Positions 1 through 9,851 of a DNA stretch of 64,000 bases are shown here, piece after piece. Under the pieces are notes generated by a model, which was not told the DNA's origin, made no database searches, and was given only the letters and a program-made list of their open reading frames with translations. The position numbers and the translations under genes are program-made. This stretch comes from an uncultured Aquimarina sp. (GTDB taxonomy: Bacteria; Bacteroidota; Bacteroidia; Flavobacteriales; Flavobacteriaceae): the NCBI RefSeq assembly GCF_947492405.1, contig NZ_CANLMP010000011.1, forward strand, positions 1 through 64,000, written 5' to 3'. Within the stretch, counting starts at the first letter, position 1. Every line of letters starts with the position of its first letter.

Positions 1-2298
1 GATACGATTACTAATACAGTTACCGGAGTTACTTTAGATCAAACAGATACTAATACTACTCCAGATGATCCAAGTGAGGATATCGTAGTAAATAATGATG
101 CTGATTTAATTGTAAGTAAGACTGTAAATAATAATAGCCCTAGCGAAGGAGAAGTTATTACCTATACAATCACAGTTACTAATAATGGAGTGGCTCAGGC
201 AACAAATCTAATGGTAAATGATCAACTCCCTGCAGGAGTGACATATATCAATGATATTCCATCGCAAGGTAATTATGCACCAGCATCAGGGAATTGGAAT
301 GTAGGTGTACTTGATAATGGTACTACTGCAACATTGGATATACAAGTAAGTGTTGATGCGGGAACTAGTGGTGATAGTATTACAAATATCATTGTTGTCA
401 CTTTAGATCAGGATGATCCAGATATAACCAATAATGATTTAGAAGAAACAATTACCGTTACTAATGTGGCAGATCTTGTAATTAGCAAGATAGTGGATAA
501 TGATAATCCTAATGAAGGAGATACGATTAATTATTCAATCATCGTAAGAAATGATGGTACAGAGCAAGCTACACAATTGACTGTGAACGATCTATTGCCA
601 ACAGGAATCACTTATGTATCAAACACACCAACAATAGGTAGTTATGATAATGTAACAGGGGATTGGGTAATAGGAACATTAGATGCTGGAGTTACCGCTA
701 TATTAACAATTACAGTAACTGTAGATACAGGAACTAGTGGTACTGCAATTAATAATGTGATAACTTTTACTATGGATCAAACAGATCCTGATAGCTCTAA
801 CAATGATCTAGAAGAAGAAATCAATGTAGTTGGAGAAATAGATCTTGTAGTTTCTAAGTCAATTGTAGAACCTGGACCTTATGTGTTAGGAGGTATTTAT
901 ACATACAGTATTATAGTTGCTAATTCAGGCCCTGCACAGGCTACTAATGTGACAATAACCGATCAGTTACCAGCTGGTATTACATATGTGTCAGATACAC
1001 CAGATCAAGGCATTTATGATAATACTACAGGAATTTGGACAATTGGAACAATTCCAGCAGATGATCTTCGAATGTTAACGATTAGTTTCTCTGTTGATCC
1101 AGGAACTGCAAATCAGAATATCACAAATTTAATCACTGATGTAACACTTGATCAAGTCGATCTTAATATTGTAGAGGATGATTTAGATGAAACCATCGTT
1201 ATAGATGGAGATAATGATAATGATGGAATATCAGATAGTGTTGATATAGACGATGATAATGATGGAATTCTGGATGTTGTAGAAGGAACAGTAGATATGG
1301 ATGGTGATGGTATTATAGATTCATTTGATCAGGATAGTGATAATGATGGAATCCCAGATAATGTAGAAGGACAAACTACAGATGGATATATCTCTCCTAC
1401 TGGAAATGATAGTGATGGTGATGGATTGGATGATGCTTATGAAGGAACGGGAGATGAAGGAGTAACTCCAGAGGATACCGATGGCGATGGAACACCAGAT
1501 TATTTGGATGAAGATAGTGATGGCGACGGTATTCCGGATGAAGTGGAAGGATTTGATTATGATAATGATGGAGTCCCAGATATCCTACCAATAGGAGAAG
1601 ATGTAGATAATGATGGGTTAGATGATGCTTACGATGGAGATACAACCGGGTATGGAGATCCTAATGGAGATATAGTAGATGCAGATCCTGATACAGATTT
1701 AAATAATACTGATGAAGAAGGAGAACCTGATTATCGTGATACTGATGATGATGGAGATGGTGTAGATACAGTAGAAGAAAACTATGATGGAGATGAAGAT
1801 CCTTCTGATACAGATACCGATGGAGATGGTATTCCTGATTATGTAGATACCGATGATGATGGAGATGGTATAGATACGGTAGATGAAAATCCAGATCCAA
1901 ATGGAGATGGAAATCCTGATGATGCTATTGATACCGATGGAGATGGAGATCCCGATTATCTTGATACAAATGCTCCAATTGATCCTGATGCCGAAGATGG
2001 AATTGAAATCTTTACAGGTATCTCACCAAATGGAGATGGTATTAATGATGTATTTGTAATTAGAGGTATAGAAAACTTCGAGAATACTGTAGAAATCTAT
2101 AATAGATGGGGAGTGAAAGTATACAGTACAGATAACTATGGTAGAGACGACAATTTCTTTAGAGGTATTTCTAATGGAAGAACCACAGTAGAGGCAAAAG
2201 ATGAGTTACCAGTTGGCACATATTACTACGTTCTTGAATATACTCTAGAAACCGGAGAACGTAAAAATAGAGCAGGATACTTATATATCAACAAATAA
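1..2298 (+). CDS. DUF11/Asp-rich repeat T9SS cargo protein, 3' part
   Basis: The reading frame is open from base 1, so the 5' end lies outside the window; 765 residues are visible. Three DUF11-type Ig-like repeats of about 122 residues follow each other (units begin with ADLIVSK, ADLVISK and IDLVVSK), then about 260 residues of Asp-rich thrombospondin type 3-like calcium-binding repeats (DxDxDGIxD), then a CHU_C/gliding motility-associated C-terminal domain beginning at FTGISPNGDGINDVF, with the typical IYNRWG and GTYYYVLEY blocks. The tail is the T9SS type B sorting domain, so the product should be exported across the outer membrane as a surface or adhesin-like protein. The PorP/SprF-like gene downstream fits, because type B cargo (e.g. 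SprB with SprF) commonly needs such a partner. The Met at 190 is internal, not the start. Confidence 0.88.
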   Translation, partial: DTITNTVTGVTLDQTDTNTTPDDPSEDIVVNNDADLIVSKTVNNNSPSEGEVITYTITVTNNGVAQATNLMVNDQLPAGVTYINDIPSQGNYAPASGNWNVGVLDNGTTATLDIQVSVDAGTSGDSITNIIVVTLDQDDPDITNNDLEETITVTNVADLVISKIVDNDNPNEGDTINYSIIVRNDGTEQATQLTVNDLLPTGITYVSNTPTIGSYDNVTGDWVIGTLDAGVTAILTITVTVDTGTSGTAINNVITFTMDQTDPDSSNNDLEEEINVVGEIDLVVSKSIVEPGPYVLGGIYTYSIIVANSGPAQATNVTITDQLPAGITYVSDTPDQGIYDNTTGIWTIGTIPADDLRMLTISFSVDPGTANQNITNLITDVTLDQVDLNIVEDDLDETIVIDGDNDNDGISDSVDIDDDNDGILDVVEGTVDMDGDGIIDSFDQDSDNDGIPDNVEGQTTDGYISPTGNDSDGDGLDDAYEGTGDEGVTPEDTDGDGTPDYLDEDSDGDGIPDEVEGFDYDNDGVPDILPIGEDVDNDGLDDAYDGDTTGYGDPNGDIVDADPDTDLNNTDEEGEPDYRDTDDDGDGVDTVEENYDGDEDPSDTDTDGDGIPDYVDTDDDGDGIDTVDENPDPNGDGNPDDAIDTDGDGDPDYLDTNAPIDPDAEDGIEIFTGISPNGDGINDVFVIRGIENFENTVEIYNRWGVKVYSTDNYGRDDNFFRGISNGRTTVEAKDELPVGTYYYVLEYTLETGERKNRAGYLYINK
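1205..1975 (+). repeat. Asp-rich TSP3-like coding repeat
   Basis: In-frame degenerate repetition of GATGGAGATGGT-like units inside the adhesin gene. It encodes serial DxDxDG motifs that are expected to bind calcium and stiffen the stalk. The antisense strand gives long His/Leu-rich open frames here which are composition artefacts. Confidence 0.85.
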
Positions 2299-2313
2299 TC
2301 GATCAAAGTAAGA

Positions 2314-2340
2314 TACCCGTTAGGCTTTCACTAACGGGTA
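2314..2340 (+). terminator. Hairpin after adhesin gene
   Basis: A perfect 10-bp stem (TACCCGTTAG / CTAACGGGTA) with a 7-nt loop lies 15 bases after the stop codon. It is followed by an A/T-rich but not pure T tract, so it may be a weak terminator or an RNA-stabilising hairpin reducing read-through into the PorP/SprF gene. Confidence 0.6.
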
Positions 2341-2366
2341 TAAATAAAAATATTAAACCAAAGCTG

Positions 2367-3326
2367 ATGAAAAAAGCATACAGACTAATTATTACAGTAC
2401 TATTCAGTTTCGCTTTCCAGCATAATATGCAGGCACAACAGGATGCTCAATATACCCAGTACATGTATAATACAATCAGTGTAAATCCTGCGTATGCAGG
2501 TAGCAGAGGAGTTATGAGTATTACAGGTTTGCATAGAAGTCAATGGGTAGGATTAGATGGAGCGCCACGTACACAGACTTTATCAATTAATACTCCAATT
2601 GGAGAAAACAATAGAGTAGGTCTAGGAGTATCCATTGTTAATGACGAAATTGGACCAACAGATGAAACTTATTTTGATATTGATTTTTCATACACAATCC
2701 CTACTTCGGATAATGGAAAATTAAGTTTCGGATTGAAAGCAGGAGGGCATCTGCTCAATGTAGACTTTCAGCGCTTAAGTCAGTTCGATATTGATGACCC
2801 TAATTTTGAAAATAATATCGACAATAAATTTAGTCCCAATGTCGGAATAGGTATTTATTACCATACAAATAAGTTTTATTTTGGATTAAGTGCTCCTAAC
2901 TTATTAGAAACAGATCATTTTGATGAAGAGGCGACAGTAAATAGTAATAACTCCTCAACCTTTATTGCAGAAGAGCGTGTAAACTATTATCTGATCGCGG
3001 GTCATGTTTTTGATCTTAATGACAACCTAAAATTTAAACCAGCGGTATTAAGCAAATTAGTGTTTGGAGCACCATTACAAGTAGATATTTCCGCTAACTT
3101 CCTGTTATATGATAAATTAACATTAGGTGTTGGGTATAGATGGAGTGCTGCTTTTAGTGCTATGGCAGGTTTTCAGATCTCCGATTCCTTAATGATAGGA
3201 TTTGCGTATGATAGAGAAACGACAGGATTAGGAAGGACTCAGTTTAATGATGGAAGTTATGAAGTAATGCTTCGATTTGAATTGTTTAGAAAATATAACA
3301 GAATGCTAACACCTAGGTTCTTCTAA
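2367..3326 (+). CDS. PorP/SprF family T9SS outer membrane protein
   Basis: 319 residues with a signal peptide ending near MQAQQDAQYTQYMYN, the hallmark start of mature PorP/SprF proteins, followed by NPAYAGSRG and alternating amphipathic strands of an outer membrane beta barrel, ending in FELFRKYNRMLTPRFF. Family members are outer-membrane partners of the type IX secretion and gliding machinery, and SprF-type paralogues are needed for surface delivery of one specific type B cargo. Position 68 bp after a CHU_C-tailed protein and 87 bp before an OmpA-like protein indicates a dedicated secretion cassette. Whether this is the housekeeping PorP or a cargo-specific paralogue cannot be told from the window; the context favours the latter. 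Confidence 0.9.
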   Translation: MKKAYRLIITVLFSFAFQHNMQAQQDAQYTQYMYNTISVNPAYAGSRGVMSITGLHRSQWVGLDGAPRTQTLSINTPIGENNRVGLGVSIVNDEIGPTDETYFDIDFSYTIPTSDNGKLSFGLKAGGHLLNVDFQRLSQFDIDDPNFENNIDNKFSPNVGIGIYYHTNKFYFGLSAPNLLETDHFDEEATVNSNNSSTFIAEERVNYYLIAGHVFDLNDNLKFKPAVLSKLVFGAPLQVDISANFLLYDKLTLGVGYRWSAAFSAMAGFQISDSLMIGFAYDRETTGLGRTQFNDGSYEVMLRFELFRKYNRMLTPRFF

Positions 3327-3369
3327 AGAACATTCCTCAAGTTTTAAAATTGAGGTTTCAAAGACTGTC

Positions 3370-3389
3370 ATTCCCGTGAAGACGGGAAT
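3370..3389. repeat. REP-like intergenic palindrome, copy 1
   Basis: ATTCCCGT-GAAG-ACGGGAAT forms an 8-bp stem with a GAAG loop between the PorP/SprF and OmpA genes. A related element with the same TCATTCC...GGAATC frame occurs at 55202-55226, and a further diverged one at 62714-62739. Confidence 0.7.
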
Positions 3390-3413
3390 CTAAAAAAAAT
3401 AAAAAGATTAATT

Positions 3414-5381
3414 ATGAAATTAAAAAAATACTTTGTAAATATATCTTTAGGCATCCTCATTTGCGGTGGTGCTATTGCGCAAGAAAAACGTTTAGAAAAA
3501 GCAGATGAAAATTTTGATAAATATGCTTTTGTAGATGCTCGTAAAATATATTTGGATGTAGCAAAAAGTGGATATGCTTCGGCAGATTTATTCAAAAAAC
3601 TTGGGGATTCTTATTATTTTAATGCAGAATTAGAAGAATCCGTGAAATGGTATGAGGAACTGGTGAGTACTTATTCAGAAGAAATAGAATCTGAATATTT
3701 ATTTAGGTATTCTCAGAGTTTAAAAAGTGTAAAGCGTTATAAAGAATCAGATAAGGTGATGGAAAAATTTAATACCGTTACCGGAAATGATCAACGAGCA
3801 GAATATTTTGTAAGTACTCGCGACTATCTTCGATTTATAGAAATGCAATCAGGAAAATATACGCTTAAAAGATTATACATCAATTCTAAATTTTCTGATT
3901 ATGCACCGAGCTTTAATCATCAAGGACAAATGATTTTTGCCTCTTCCAGAGGAGGGGGAAGTTCCATTATAAAAACTGTACACGAATGGAACGAAATGCC
4001 ATTTTTAGATTTGTATTCAGCGGATATTATCGGAAGAAGAAGTGCGCTAACAGAACCTAAAAAACTAAAAGGAAAGATAAATACACGATTTCACGAATCA
4101 TCAACTTCTTTTAGTAAAGATGGACAAACAGTATATTTTACAAGAAATAATTTTACAAAAAAGAAACTGGGTTCCGATACTAATGGTACAATTCTGTTAA
4201 AATTATATCGAGCAACATTGGATGGAGAAAAATGGAAGGATATAGAAGAATTACCATTTAATAGTGAAGAATACTCTGTAGCACATCCAGCTTTGAGTCC
4301 GGATGGTAGAAGATTGTATTTTGCTAGTGATATGGAAGGTAGTAGAGGATTGTCAGATTTATATGTTGTAGATGTATATGAAGATGGTAGTTTTGGAGAA
4401 CCCACAAATCTTGGGGATAAAATCAATACAGAAGGTAGAGAAACGTTCCCTTATATAAGTGATTCAGGAAGGCTATATTTTGCAAGTGATGGTCACGTAG
4501 GTCTAGGAGGACTTGATATATTTGTTGCTGTACCTGATGTAATAGGTTTTTCACAACCCTTTAACGTGGGGAAACCAGTAAATAGTTCAGAAGATGATTT
4601 TTCTTTTGTATTGAATGAAGATACTAGATTGGGGTATTTTTCTAGTAATCGTTATGGAGGAAAAGGAAATGACGATATATATAGTTTTAATCAAACAGAT
4701 GATCTGATTACCACTTGTAGTCAATATGTAGAAGGTACCGTAACCGATGCTTATACCAGAGAAATTCTTTCAGGTACAGAAGTGTTATTATTAGATAGTA
4801 ATAATCAAGAATTAGGGAGAACCATGACGGATACTCAAGGAAAATATAAGTTCCCTGTATCCTGTGAAGCATCATATATAGTAAGAGGAACAAAAACAAG
4901 TTATAGTCCTACAGAGGCGCCTTTGGAAACAAACACGGCATTAGAATATACACATCAACTACCATTGCAATTAGGAAAAGGTGGGTTAAGTGGGCAAGAG
5001 GTAAAACCAGGAGATGATCTGGCAAAAGTGTTAAACTTACAGATCATTTATTTTGACCTGGATAAATCTTTTATCAGATCAGATGCAGAGGTAGAATTAC
5101 AAAAGATCATAGCAGTGATGAAAGAGTATCCGCAAATGAAAATAGACATACGTTCTCATACAGATAGTCGTTCTTCTGATGACTATAATATGTATTTAAG
5201 TGAGAGACGTGCTCAAAGTACTATAAAATATATTATAGAAAAAGGAGGTATCGATAGATCTAGACTTTCAGGAAGGGGTTATGGAGAATCTTCTTTAGTA
5301 AATCAATGTAAAAATGATGTAAACTGTAATGAACAAGAACATCAACAAAATAGAAGAAGTGAATTTATTTTATTAGAATAA
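3414..5381 (+). CDS. OmpA family protein with TPR, PD40 propeller and CRD (PorE-like architecture)
   Basis: 655 residues with signal peptide (cleavage near GGAIAQ). N-terminal TPR-like helices (about 25-130) are followed by five PD40/WD40-type beta-propeller blades (motifs such as APSFNHQGQMIFASSRGG and HPALSPDGRRLYFASD), a carboxypeptidase regulatory-like domain (about 440-500) and a C-terminal OmpA peptidoglycan-binding domain (IIYFDLDKSFIRSDAE through RSHTDSRSSDDYN and the NRRSEF end). The order TPR, propeller, CRD, OmpA matches P. gingivalis PorE, a T9SS component linking the outer-membrane complex to peptidoglycan. Such proteins commonly follow PorP/SprF genes in Bacteroidota. It is likely co-transcribed with the preceding gene. 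Orthology with PorE itself is not proven, since paralogues are frequent. Confidence 0.9.
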   Translation: MKLKKYFVNISLGILICGGAIAQEKRLEKADENFDKYAFVDARKIYLDVAKSGYASADLFKKLGDSYYFNAELEESVKWYEELVSTYSEEIESEYLFRYSQSLKSVKRYKESDKVMEKFNTVTGNDQRAEYFVSTRDYLRFIEMQSGKYTLKRLYINSKFSDYAPSFNHQGQMIFASSRGGGSSIIKTVHEWNEMPFLDLYSADIIGRRSALTEPKKLKGKINTRFHESSTSFSKDGQTVYFTRNNFTKKKLGSDTNGTILLKLYRATLDGEKWKDIEELPFNSEEYSVAHPALSPDGRRLYFASDMEGSRGLSDLYVVDVYEDGSFGEPTNLGDKINTEGRETFPYISDSGRLYFASDGHVGLGGLDIFVAVPDVIGFSQPFNVGKPVNSSEDDFSFVLNEDTRLGYFSSNRYGGKGNDDIYSFNQTDDLITTCSQYVEGTVTDAYTREILSGTEVLLLDSNNQELGRTMTDTQGKYKFPVSCEASYIVRGTKTSYSPTEAPLETNTALEYTHQLPLQLGKGGLSGQEVKPGDDLAKVLNLQIIYFDLDKSFIRSDAEVELQKIIAVMKEYPQMKIDIRSHTDSRSSDDYNMYLSERRAQSTIKYIIEKGGIDRSRLSGRGYGESSLVNQCKNDVNCNEQEHQQNRRSEFILLE

Positions 5382-5596
5382 TTTGTAATCAAAATCAAAC
5401 TCTCTTATCAATGAGTTTATAAAAATACTTAGGTAAAACCTATTGAGAAATGAACTAAAAAGTAATTAAATATGATTTGTTAATAGGAGCTGATTTAATT
5501 TCGAAAATGAAATGTGTTTTTTATTTTTATATGACGATGGGAATAAAAACGTTAAGCAACAAATTCTTACAATAATTTTCGACCTTATTTTAGTAT

Positions 5597-5634
5597 AGAC
5601 CTCTCTAAGCGTATGGGTAACGAAAGAGAGGTCT
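5597..5634 (+). terminator. Terminator hairpin after the OmpA gene
   Basis: A perfect 10-bp stem AGACCTCTCT / AGAGAGGTCT closes an 18-nt loop and is followed by a T-rich stretch. It lies 215 bp after the OmpA stop; the rest of the 442-bp gap (5382-5823) is AT-rich and shows no gene. Confidence 0.65.
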
Positions 5635-5823
5635 TCCTTATTTTACAGAAGTTTTATATTTTTTTATTATAAATAGAATTCTTAGCAATTTAATTGGCTA
5701 ATAAGTATTATAAATACTTTTTAAAATCTAGATTTTAATATGCCTGAAAATTTTCATATTTGTGCGGTGTCAAAATAGCTTTTTTCCTTTCTAAATTACC
5801 AATGTTTACTATTTTAGCAGTCT

Positions 5824-6507
5824 ATGATAGATCATAAATTATTAGCATATTTAGAATCTTTTCTTACACCTAGACGACAGAGTTTATATAAAAAAGTAAT
5901 TGAGCAGCGCACCAATTATTTTACTGTAGCTGTAGAAGATGTATATCAATTGCATAATACCAGTGCAGTCATAAGAAGTTGTGATATTTTTGGTATTCAG
6001 AATGTACATGTAATAGAAGAAATTAATGCGAAGCGTATTGATCGCGAAATAGCTATGGGAGCTCAGAAATGGGTAGATATTAATAGATATACAACTACCA
6101 GAGAATGTATTGCTTCTCTAAAAAATGAAGGATATCAGATCGTGGCAACAACACCACATGATAATTCAGTGGAGCTAAAGGACTTTGACATTAGTAAACC
6201 TTCAGCATTTTTCTTTGGACAAGAACAAGAAGGATTAAGCGATGCTGTTCTAGATGCAGCAGATGTAAAATTGCATATTCCTATGGTTGGATTTACAGAA
6301 AGTCTGAATATTTCTGTTTCAGCTGCTATTATTTTACAGCATATTACCTCACTACTTAGAAATTCAGATATTGACTGGCAGTTATCCGAAGAAGAAAAAC
6401 TAGAAAAAAGATTAGATTGGTCTAAAAAAGTGATTAAAAGTCACGAAAAAATTATTAAAAGGTATTTTGAGGAAAATAAGGATAGAACATCAAATGAGAA
6501 ATCTTAA
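5824..6507 (+). CDS. trmH: TrmH family tRNA/rRNA 2'-O-methyltransferase (SpoU)
   Basis: 227 residues. The SPOUT methyltransferase motifs are all visible: motif 1 NTSAVIRSCDIFGI with the catalytic Arg (about residues 43-57), motif 2 FFFGQEQEGLSD (about 130-141) and motif 3 IPMVGFTESLNISVSAAI (about 156-173), which together build the trefoil knot that binds S-adenosylmethionine. Length and the C-terminal basic helical extension fit TrmH (tRNA Gm18 methyltransferase) better than the longer rRNA enzyme RlmB. It stands alone, convergent with the TPR-CHAT gene. A near-consensus -7 box (CATATTTG) lies about 60 bp upstream. Substrate is inferred from the family. Confidence 0.85.
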   Translation: MIDHKLLAYLESFLTPRRQSLYKKVIEQRTNYFTVAVEDVYQLHNTSAVIRSCDIFGIQNVHVIEEINAKRIDREIAMGAQKWVDINRYTTTRECIASLKNEGYQIVATTPHDNSVELKDFDISKPSAFFFGQEQEGLSDAVLDAADVKLHIPMVGFTESLNISVSAAIILQHITSLLRNSDIDWQLSEEEKLEKRLDWSKKVIKSHEKIIKRYFEENKDRTSNEKS

Positions 6508-6552
6508 TAAAAAGAGGTGAACGTAAATACTGTAATAGTAATAAAACAAAAA

Positions 6553-9366
6553 TTATTTGATTAGTTTTTTCTTAAATACAAAAACACTTAGAAGTAATAT
6601 AGAAATAAGGAAAATCCATAAGTATAAATAGTTGTTTGTGGTTATAGCGGTTGTTTCGCCACTGATGACAAAGCCTGCCCAGTAATATGGGTGTTTAAGA
6701 AGTACATCTGGGCTATTTTCTAAGTAATCCAATTTTGCATTGCGTAAAGCAAGGTCTTTATCTTCCCCTGATTTTAAATGTTGATAAAAATATTTCATCA
6801 GTTCGCTGGTAGAAGCATCATCTACTTGCCACAAACTCATTACCGTACTTTGAGCACCAGCATAGGCAAAGCTCCTAGCCAAACTTTGTACTCCATCCCC
6901 TTTTTTAATACTTCCAGTTCCTGTTTCACAAGCACTGAGAACTACCATTTCCGAAGAGAGATCCAGATTAAATATTTCATAAAGAAATAAACGGTTATTT
7001 ACATCTTGTTGATCTTTAGCAAAGATTATTTGGGTATACAAGGGATTATCGGTATCCATATTTACATGAGTCGCTAAATGTATGATACGGGCATTATTTG
7101 CGTGGGTTAAAAAATTGTTTCGAGTTGCTTTTTCTTCCATATACACCTCGCTATTATAACTTTCGCTAATTTCATCAACTTCTTCTCTAGAAAATAATAA
7201 TGGTGAAATTTTATCTCTTTTAATTCCAGACTCCCTGGTTTTATTCTTAATTTCAAATACAGGAGCGAATACTAATACATCATTTTTAGCTTTCCTTGTT
7301 TTAGAATGTAACAATTGCTGAATCGAAAAGTTATAGGATATACTTTTATCCATTAATAAAAAGGAATCATTATGAAGTAATATTTCAAAAGGAATAAAAT
7401 TGATCCTATCATATGGCGAAATGATGATTTTTTTAGTTTTAATTATAGAAGCAATAGGATCATATAAAATTTTTGCTAGTCCTTTTGATTGTTCTTTATA
7501 GTTGTCAATATTTCTGTTTTTTAGAGAATTAATGAAACCAAGTATTTCTTGTTCTAGTTTCCCTTCAATACTTATTTGGTTATAAAAATATCCTTCTGGA
7601 GAAATTATGCAAATGAATAGATTGGATTTATCATAATAATAGGATATGAAAGTTTCTTCGTTATTAGATAGTTTTTTTCTAATTTCCTCGATCTGTATGG
7701 ATGGCATAGAAAGTTGTAGATTGGCATATTCAGGATGATTTTTTTGATAGTAGACAGATAGAGAATCTAGTTGCTGAAAATTGTTATAAATACTATTGCT
7801 TATTGAGTCATTAATTTTATTTTTTGTAAGATAATTTTGCGCTAGTTCAATGTTCTCAATCAGTGTTTGTTCTTTTTTTTGTATTTCACTGGGAATCCGA
7901 AAATCCAATTTTGCTCTGTTTTTTACCAAGTGTAGATTTAAATTGTACGCTTTATTAAACTCCATAAAAGCTATTGCTTTGGCAAAATATTCAGGTTTTT
8001 GAGAACGGTTATATAGATCCAGAGCAATTTGTATGGAATAGCTGTTAAGGTATTCCAGATCGAAAACTGAATTTATACCTTTTCCAGTAATTCTAGAAGC
8101 TTTATCAATAAAGTCATAACTATATTCTGACCATTTCAATGCATTTTTTAAAGTGCTAGTATCTCCATTAGTTTTATAAGTTTCATAAAGTAATGCCGTT
8201 TTACAGGCAAGAAGCTGTACATAATGTTTGATTTCAGAATTCAAAAATTGAGTAGTTTTTTTGTTCTCTATAACTTCTTGAGGTAAAATTCGATCCAGAA
8301 CATAAGATGCTTTTTCATAGTCCCGATTTTGCAAGTAAAAAGAAGTCGGCGGTGCCAACATATGCACGTGTTCTTTTGGAAAATCAAGACTGTCCATAAA
8401 TTGAACCACCTGTTCATAATAGGATGTTGCTTGCTTTATATCTTTTTGGAGCACACTAATGGATGCATAATCGTTTAAGGTTTGCAATGTTTTTGATGGC
8501 CTATAAATCACCGCTTCTTTTGTTATATCGGCAATAGTATCTACCATTTTTTTGGCCTGATCATATTGTTTCGTCTGTTTATAATAGATAAAATAATAAT
8601 GATAAATAGAAGTTAATACAGGTATTTTGAATAGCTTATCTAAGACTCCTTTTTGGTATAAGTCTAAAGAGGTATCTAGATAGGGTTTTGCTTCTTCTGG
8701 ACGTTGAAGCTTGAGATATACTTCTGCAATATTCTTGTTAAGCGTTATACTTTCTTGTAAAAGTCTTTTTTTAGTAATCAGCCCTTCTTTTTCTTCCTTT
8801 TTAAATAATGTAAGTGTCTTTTGAAAATAAGCTAAAGCTTTTTCAAACATATTCATCCTTAAATATATTATCCCTATTGGCTTATGTGATGGTGTAATAT
8901 ATTTGCCTCGCTTTGTATTGATTTCCAAAACTCTTAAGAAGTGCTCTAAAGCATCTTCATACTTACCAAAATTTTGATAAAGATTTCCATAGCTATGATA
9001 AAAATAAGCCTTTATGCCTTCAGTCATAAAAGGAGATTCTTGTTCTCGCTCAATTATCATTTCAAAATTTTCCGCTAACTCATTAAAAGTGTATTTAAAT
9101 TGTCTTCTCTGAACCTGATATCTATTCATGGCACACATCACCCATAGATTAGGCATTTTTTTTTCTTCTGTTACTAGAAAGAGAGAGTCAATAATGGGTA
9201 ATGCTTTATCTAATTTAGTTTTATGGATATAACTTCTTACTTTGTTAAGTTCTTTTCTTATAGCCGATGAGTCTCTAATAAATTCCGGTGATCTATTTTG
9301 TGAAAAAGTATGATTAAATGAGGTACAAAGAATAACAATAATTAAAATGTAAAATTTTCTTTTCAT
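6553..9366 (-). CDS. Secreted TPR-CHAT domain protein with C-terminal membrane anchor
   Basis: 937 residues. A signal peptide (MKRKFYILIIVILCTSF, cleavage near FSQ) leads into roughly 450 residues of tetratricopeptide helices, then a CHAT (caspase HetF associated with TPRs) domain. The putative catalytic His lies in IIHLATHVNMD (about residue 763) and the Cys in VVLSACETGTG (about 812), followed by the conserved AGAQSTVMSLWQVDD block. A single hydrophobic helix (about 910-932) and a basic KKKLIK tail close the protein, so it is probably held in the inner membrane with TPR and protease outside the cytoplasm. Both catalytic residues are present, so an active peptidase is plausible; no partner substrate or gasdermin-like gene is next to it. 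Confidence 0.85.
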   Translation of the reverse strand: MKRKFYILIIVILCTSFNHTFSQNRSPEFIRDSSAIRKELNKVRSYIHKTKLDKALPIIDSLFLVTEEKKMPNLWVMCAMNRYQVQRRQFKYTFNELAENFEMIIEREQESPFMTEGIKAYFYHSYGNLYQNFGKYEDALEHFLRVLEINTKRGKYITPSHKPIGIIYLRMNMFEKALAYFQKTLTLFKKEEKEGLITKKRLLQESITLNKNIAEVYLKLQRPEEAKPYLDTSLDLYQKGVLDKLFKIPVLTSIYHYYFIYYKQTKQYDQAKKMVDTIADITKEAVIYRPSKTLQTLNDYASISVLQKDIKQATSYYEQVVQFMDSLDFPKEHVHMLAPPTSFYLQNRDYEKASYVLDRILPQEVIENKKTTQFLNSEIKHYVQLLACKTALLYETYKTNGDTSTLKNALKWSEYSYDFIDKASRITGKGINSVFDLEYLNSYSIQIALDLYNRSQKPEYFAKAIAFMEFNKAYNLNLHLVKNRAKLDFRIPSEIQKKEQTLIENIELAQNYLTKNKINDSISNSIYNNFQQLDSLSVYYQKNHPEYANLQLSMPSIQIEEIRKKLSNNEETFISYYYDKSNLFICIISPEGYFYNQISIEGKLEQEILGFINSLKNRNIDNYKEQSKGLAKILYDPIASIIKTKKIIISPYDRINFIPFEILLHNDSFLLMDKSISYNFSIQQLLHSKTRKAKNDVLVFAPVFEIKNKTRESGIKRDKISPLLFSREEVDEISESYNSEVYMEEKATRNNFLTHANNARIIHLATHVNMDTDNPLYTQIIFAKDQQDVNNRLFLYEIFNLDLSSEMVVLSACETGTGSIKKGDGVQSLARSFAYAGAQSTVMSLWQVDDASTSELMKYFYQHLKSGEDKDLALRNAKLDYLENSPDVLLKHPYYWAGFVISGETTAITTNNYLYLWIFLISILLLSVFVFKKKLIK

Positions 9367-9609
9367 TAGAACGCTAGACCTTATTTTTTGGTTAAATGTT
9401 TTTAGGAATGCCTCTAATTTACAAGTTTTGATTTTAATAAGCTTGGTATGCCGAAAATAGTGTGTTTTATAAGTTTTTTTTTATTAATTTTTTGGTTAAC
9501 AATGGTTTACACGTAAAAGGTTAATGTGCTTAAATCAAAGGGTTTAAAAATTAATTCCCTATATTTGATAAAGACTAAACGTTTTAACTCCCTAAAAAAC
9601 ACCTTTGTC

Positions 9610-9753
9610 ATGAGCAAAAAACAGTCACCTACCAACAAAGTAAAAATGCTTTTAAAGCAGGTAAAAACAGGCTTTAAATCCAATAAAACAGTAATGAACT
9701 ATCCAACGGAAGTTGTTCATGATATTTTTCAAAAAAGAACAAGCACCTCTTAA
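9610..9753 (+). CDS. Small basic hypothetical protein
   Basis: 47 residues, starting MSKKQSPTNKVKM, rich in Lys and Thr, with no membrane segment and no cysteine. The ATG at 9610 is preferred over the upstream in-frame TTG at 9526, because the extension is basic, low-complexity and would overlap a likely promoter region. It sits alone between the divergent CHAT gene and a lipoprotein gene. I do not recognise a family; coding status is uncertain. Confidence 0.4.
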   Translation: MSKKQSPTNKVKMLLKQVKTGFKSNKTVMNYPTEVVHDIFQKRTSTS

Positions 9754-9851
9754 TTCTAAGCTAGAAAATTGATAAAAGTATATTTAAAAAAGAGTTAACC
9801 TTTCTTAAATATACCTTAAATTCTTGTATCCTAATCCTATATTAAGACTAT

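Noticed and set aside
1397..1900. Minus-strand His/Leu/Tyr-rich open frames
   Set aside because: Antisense of the Asp-rich repeat; composition artefact without a start context or homology.
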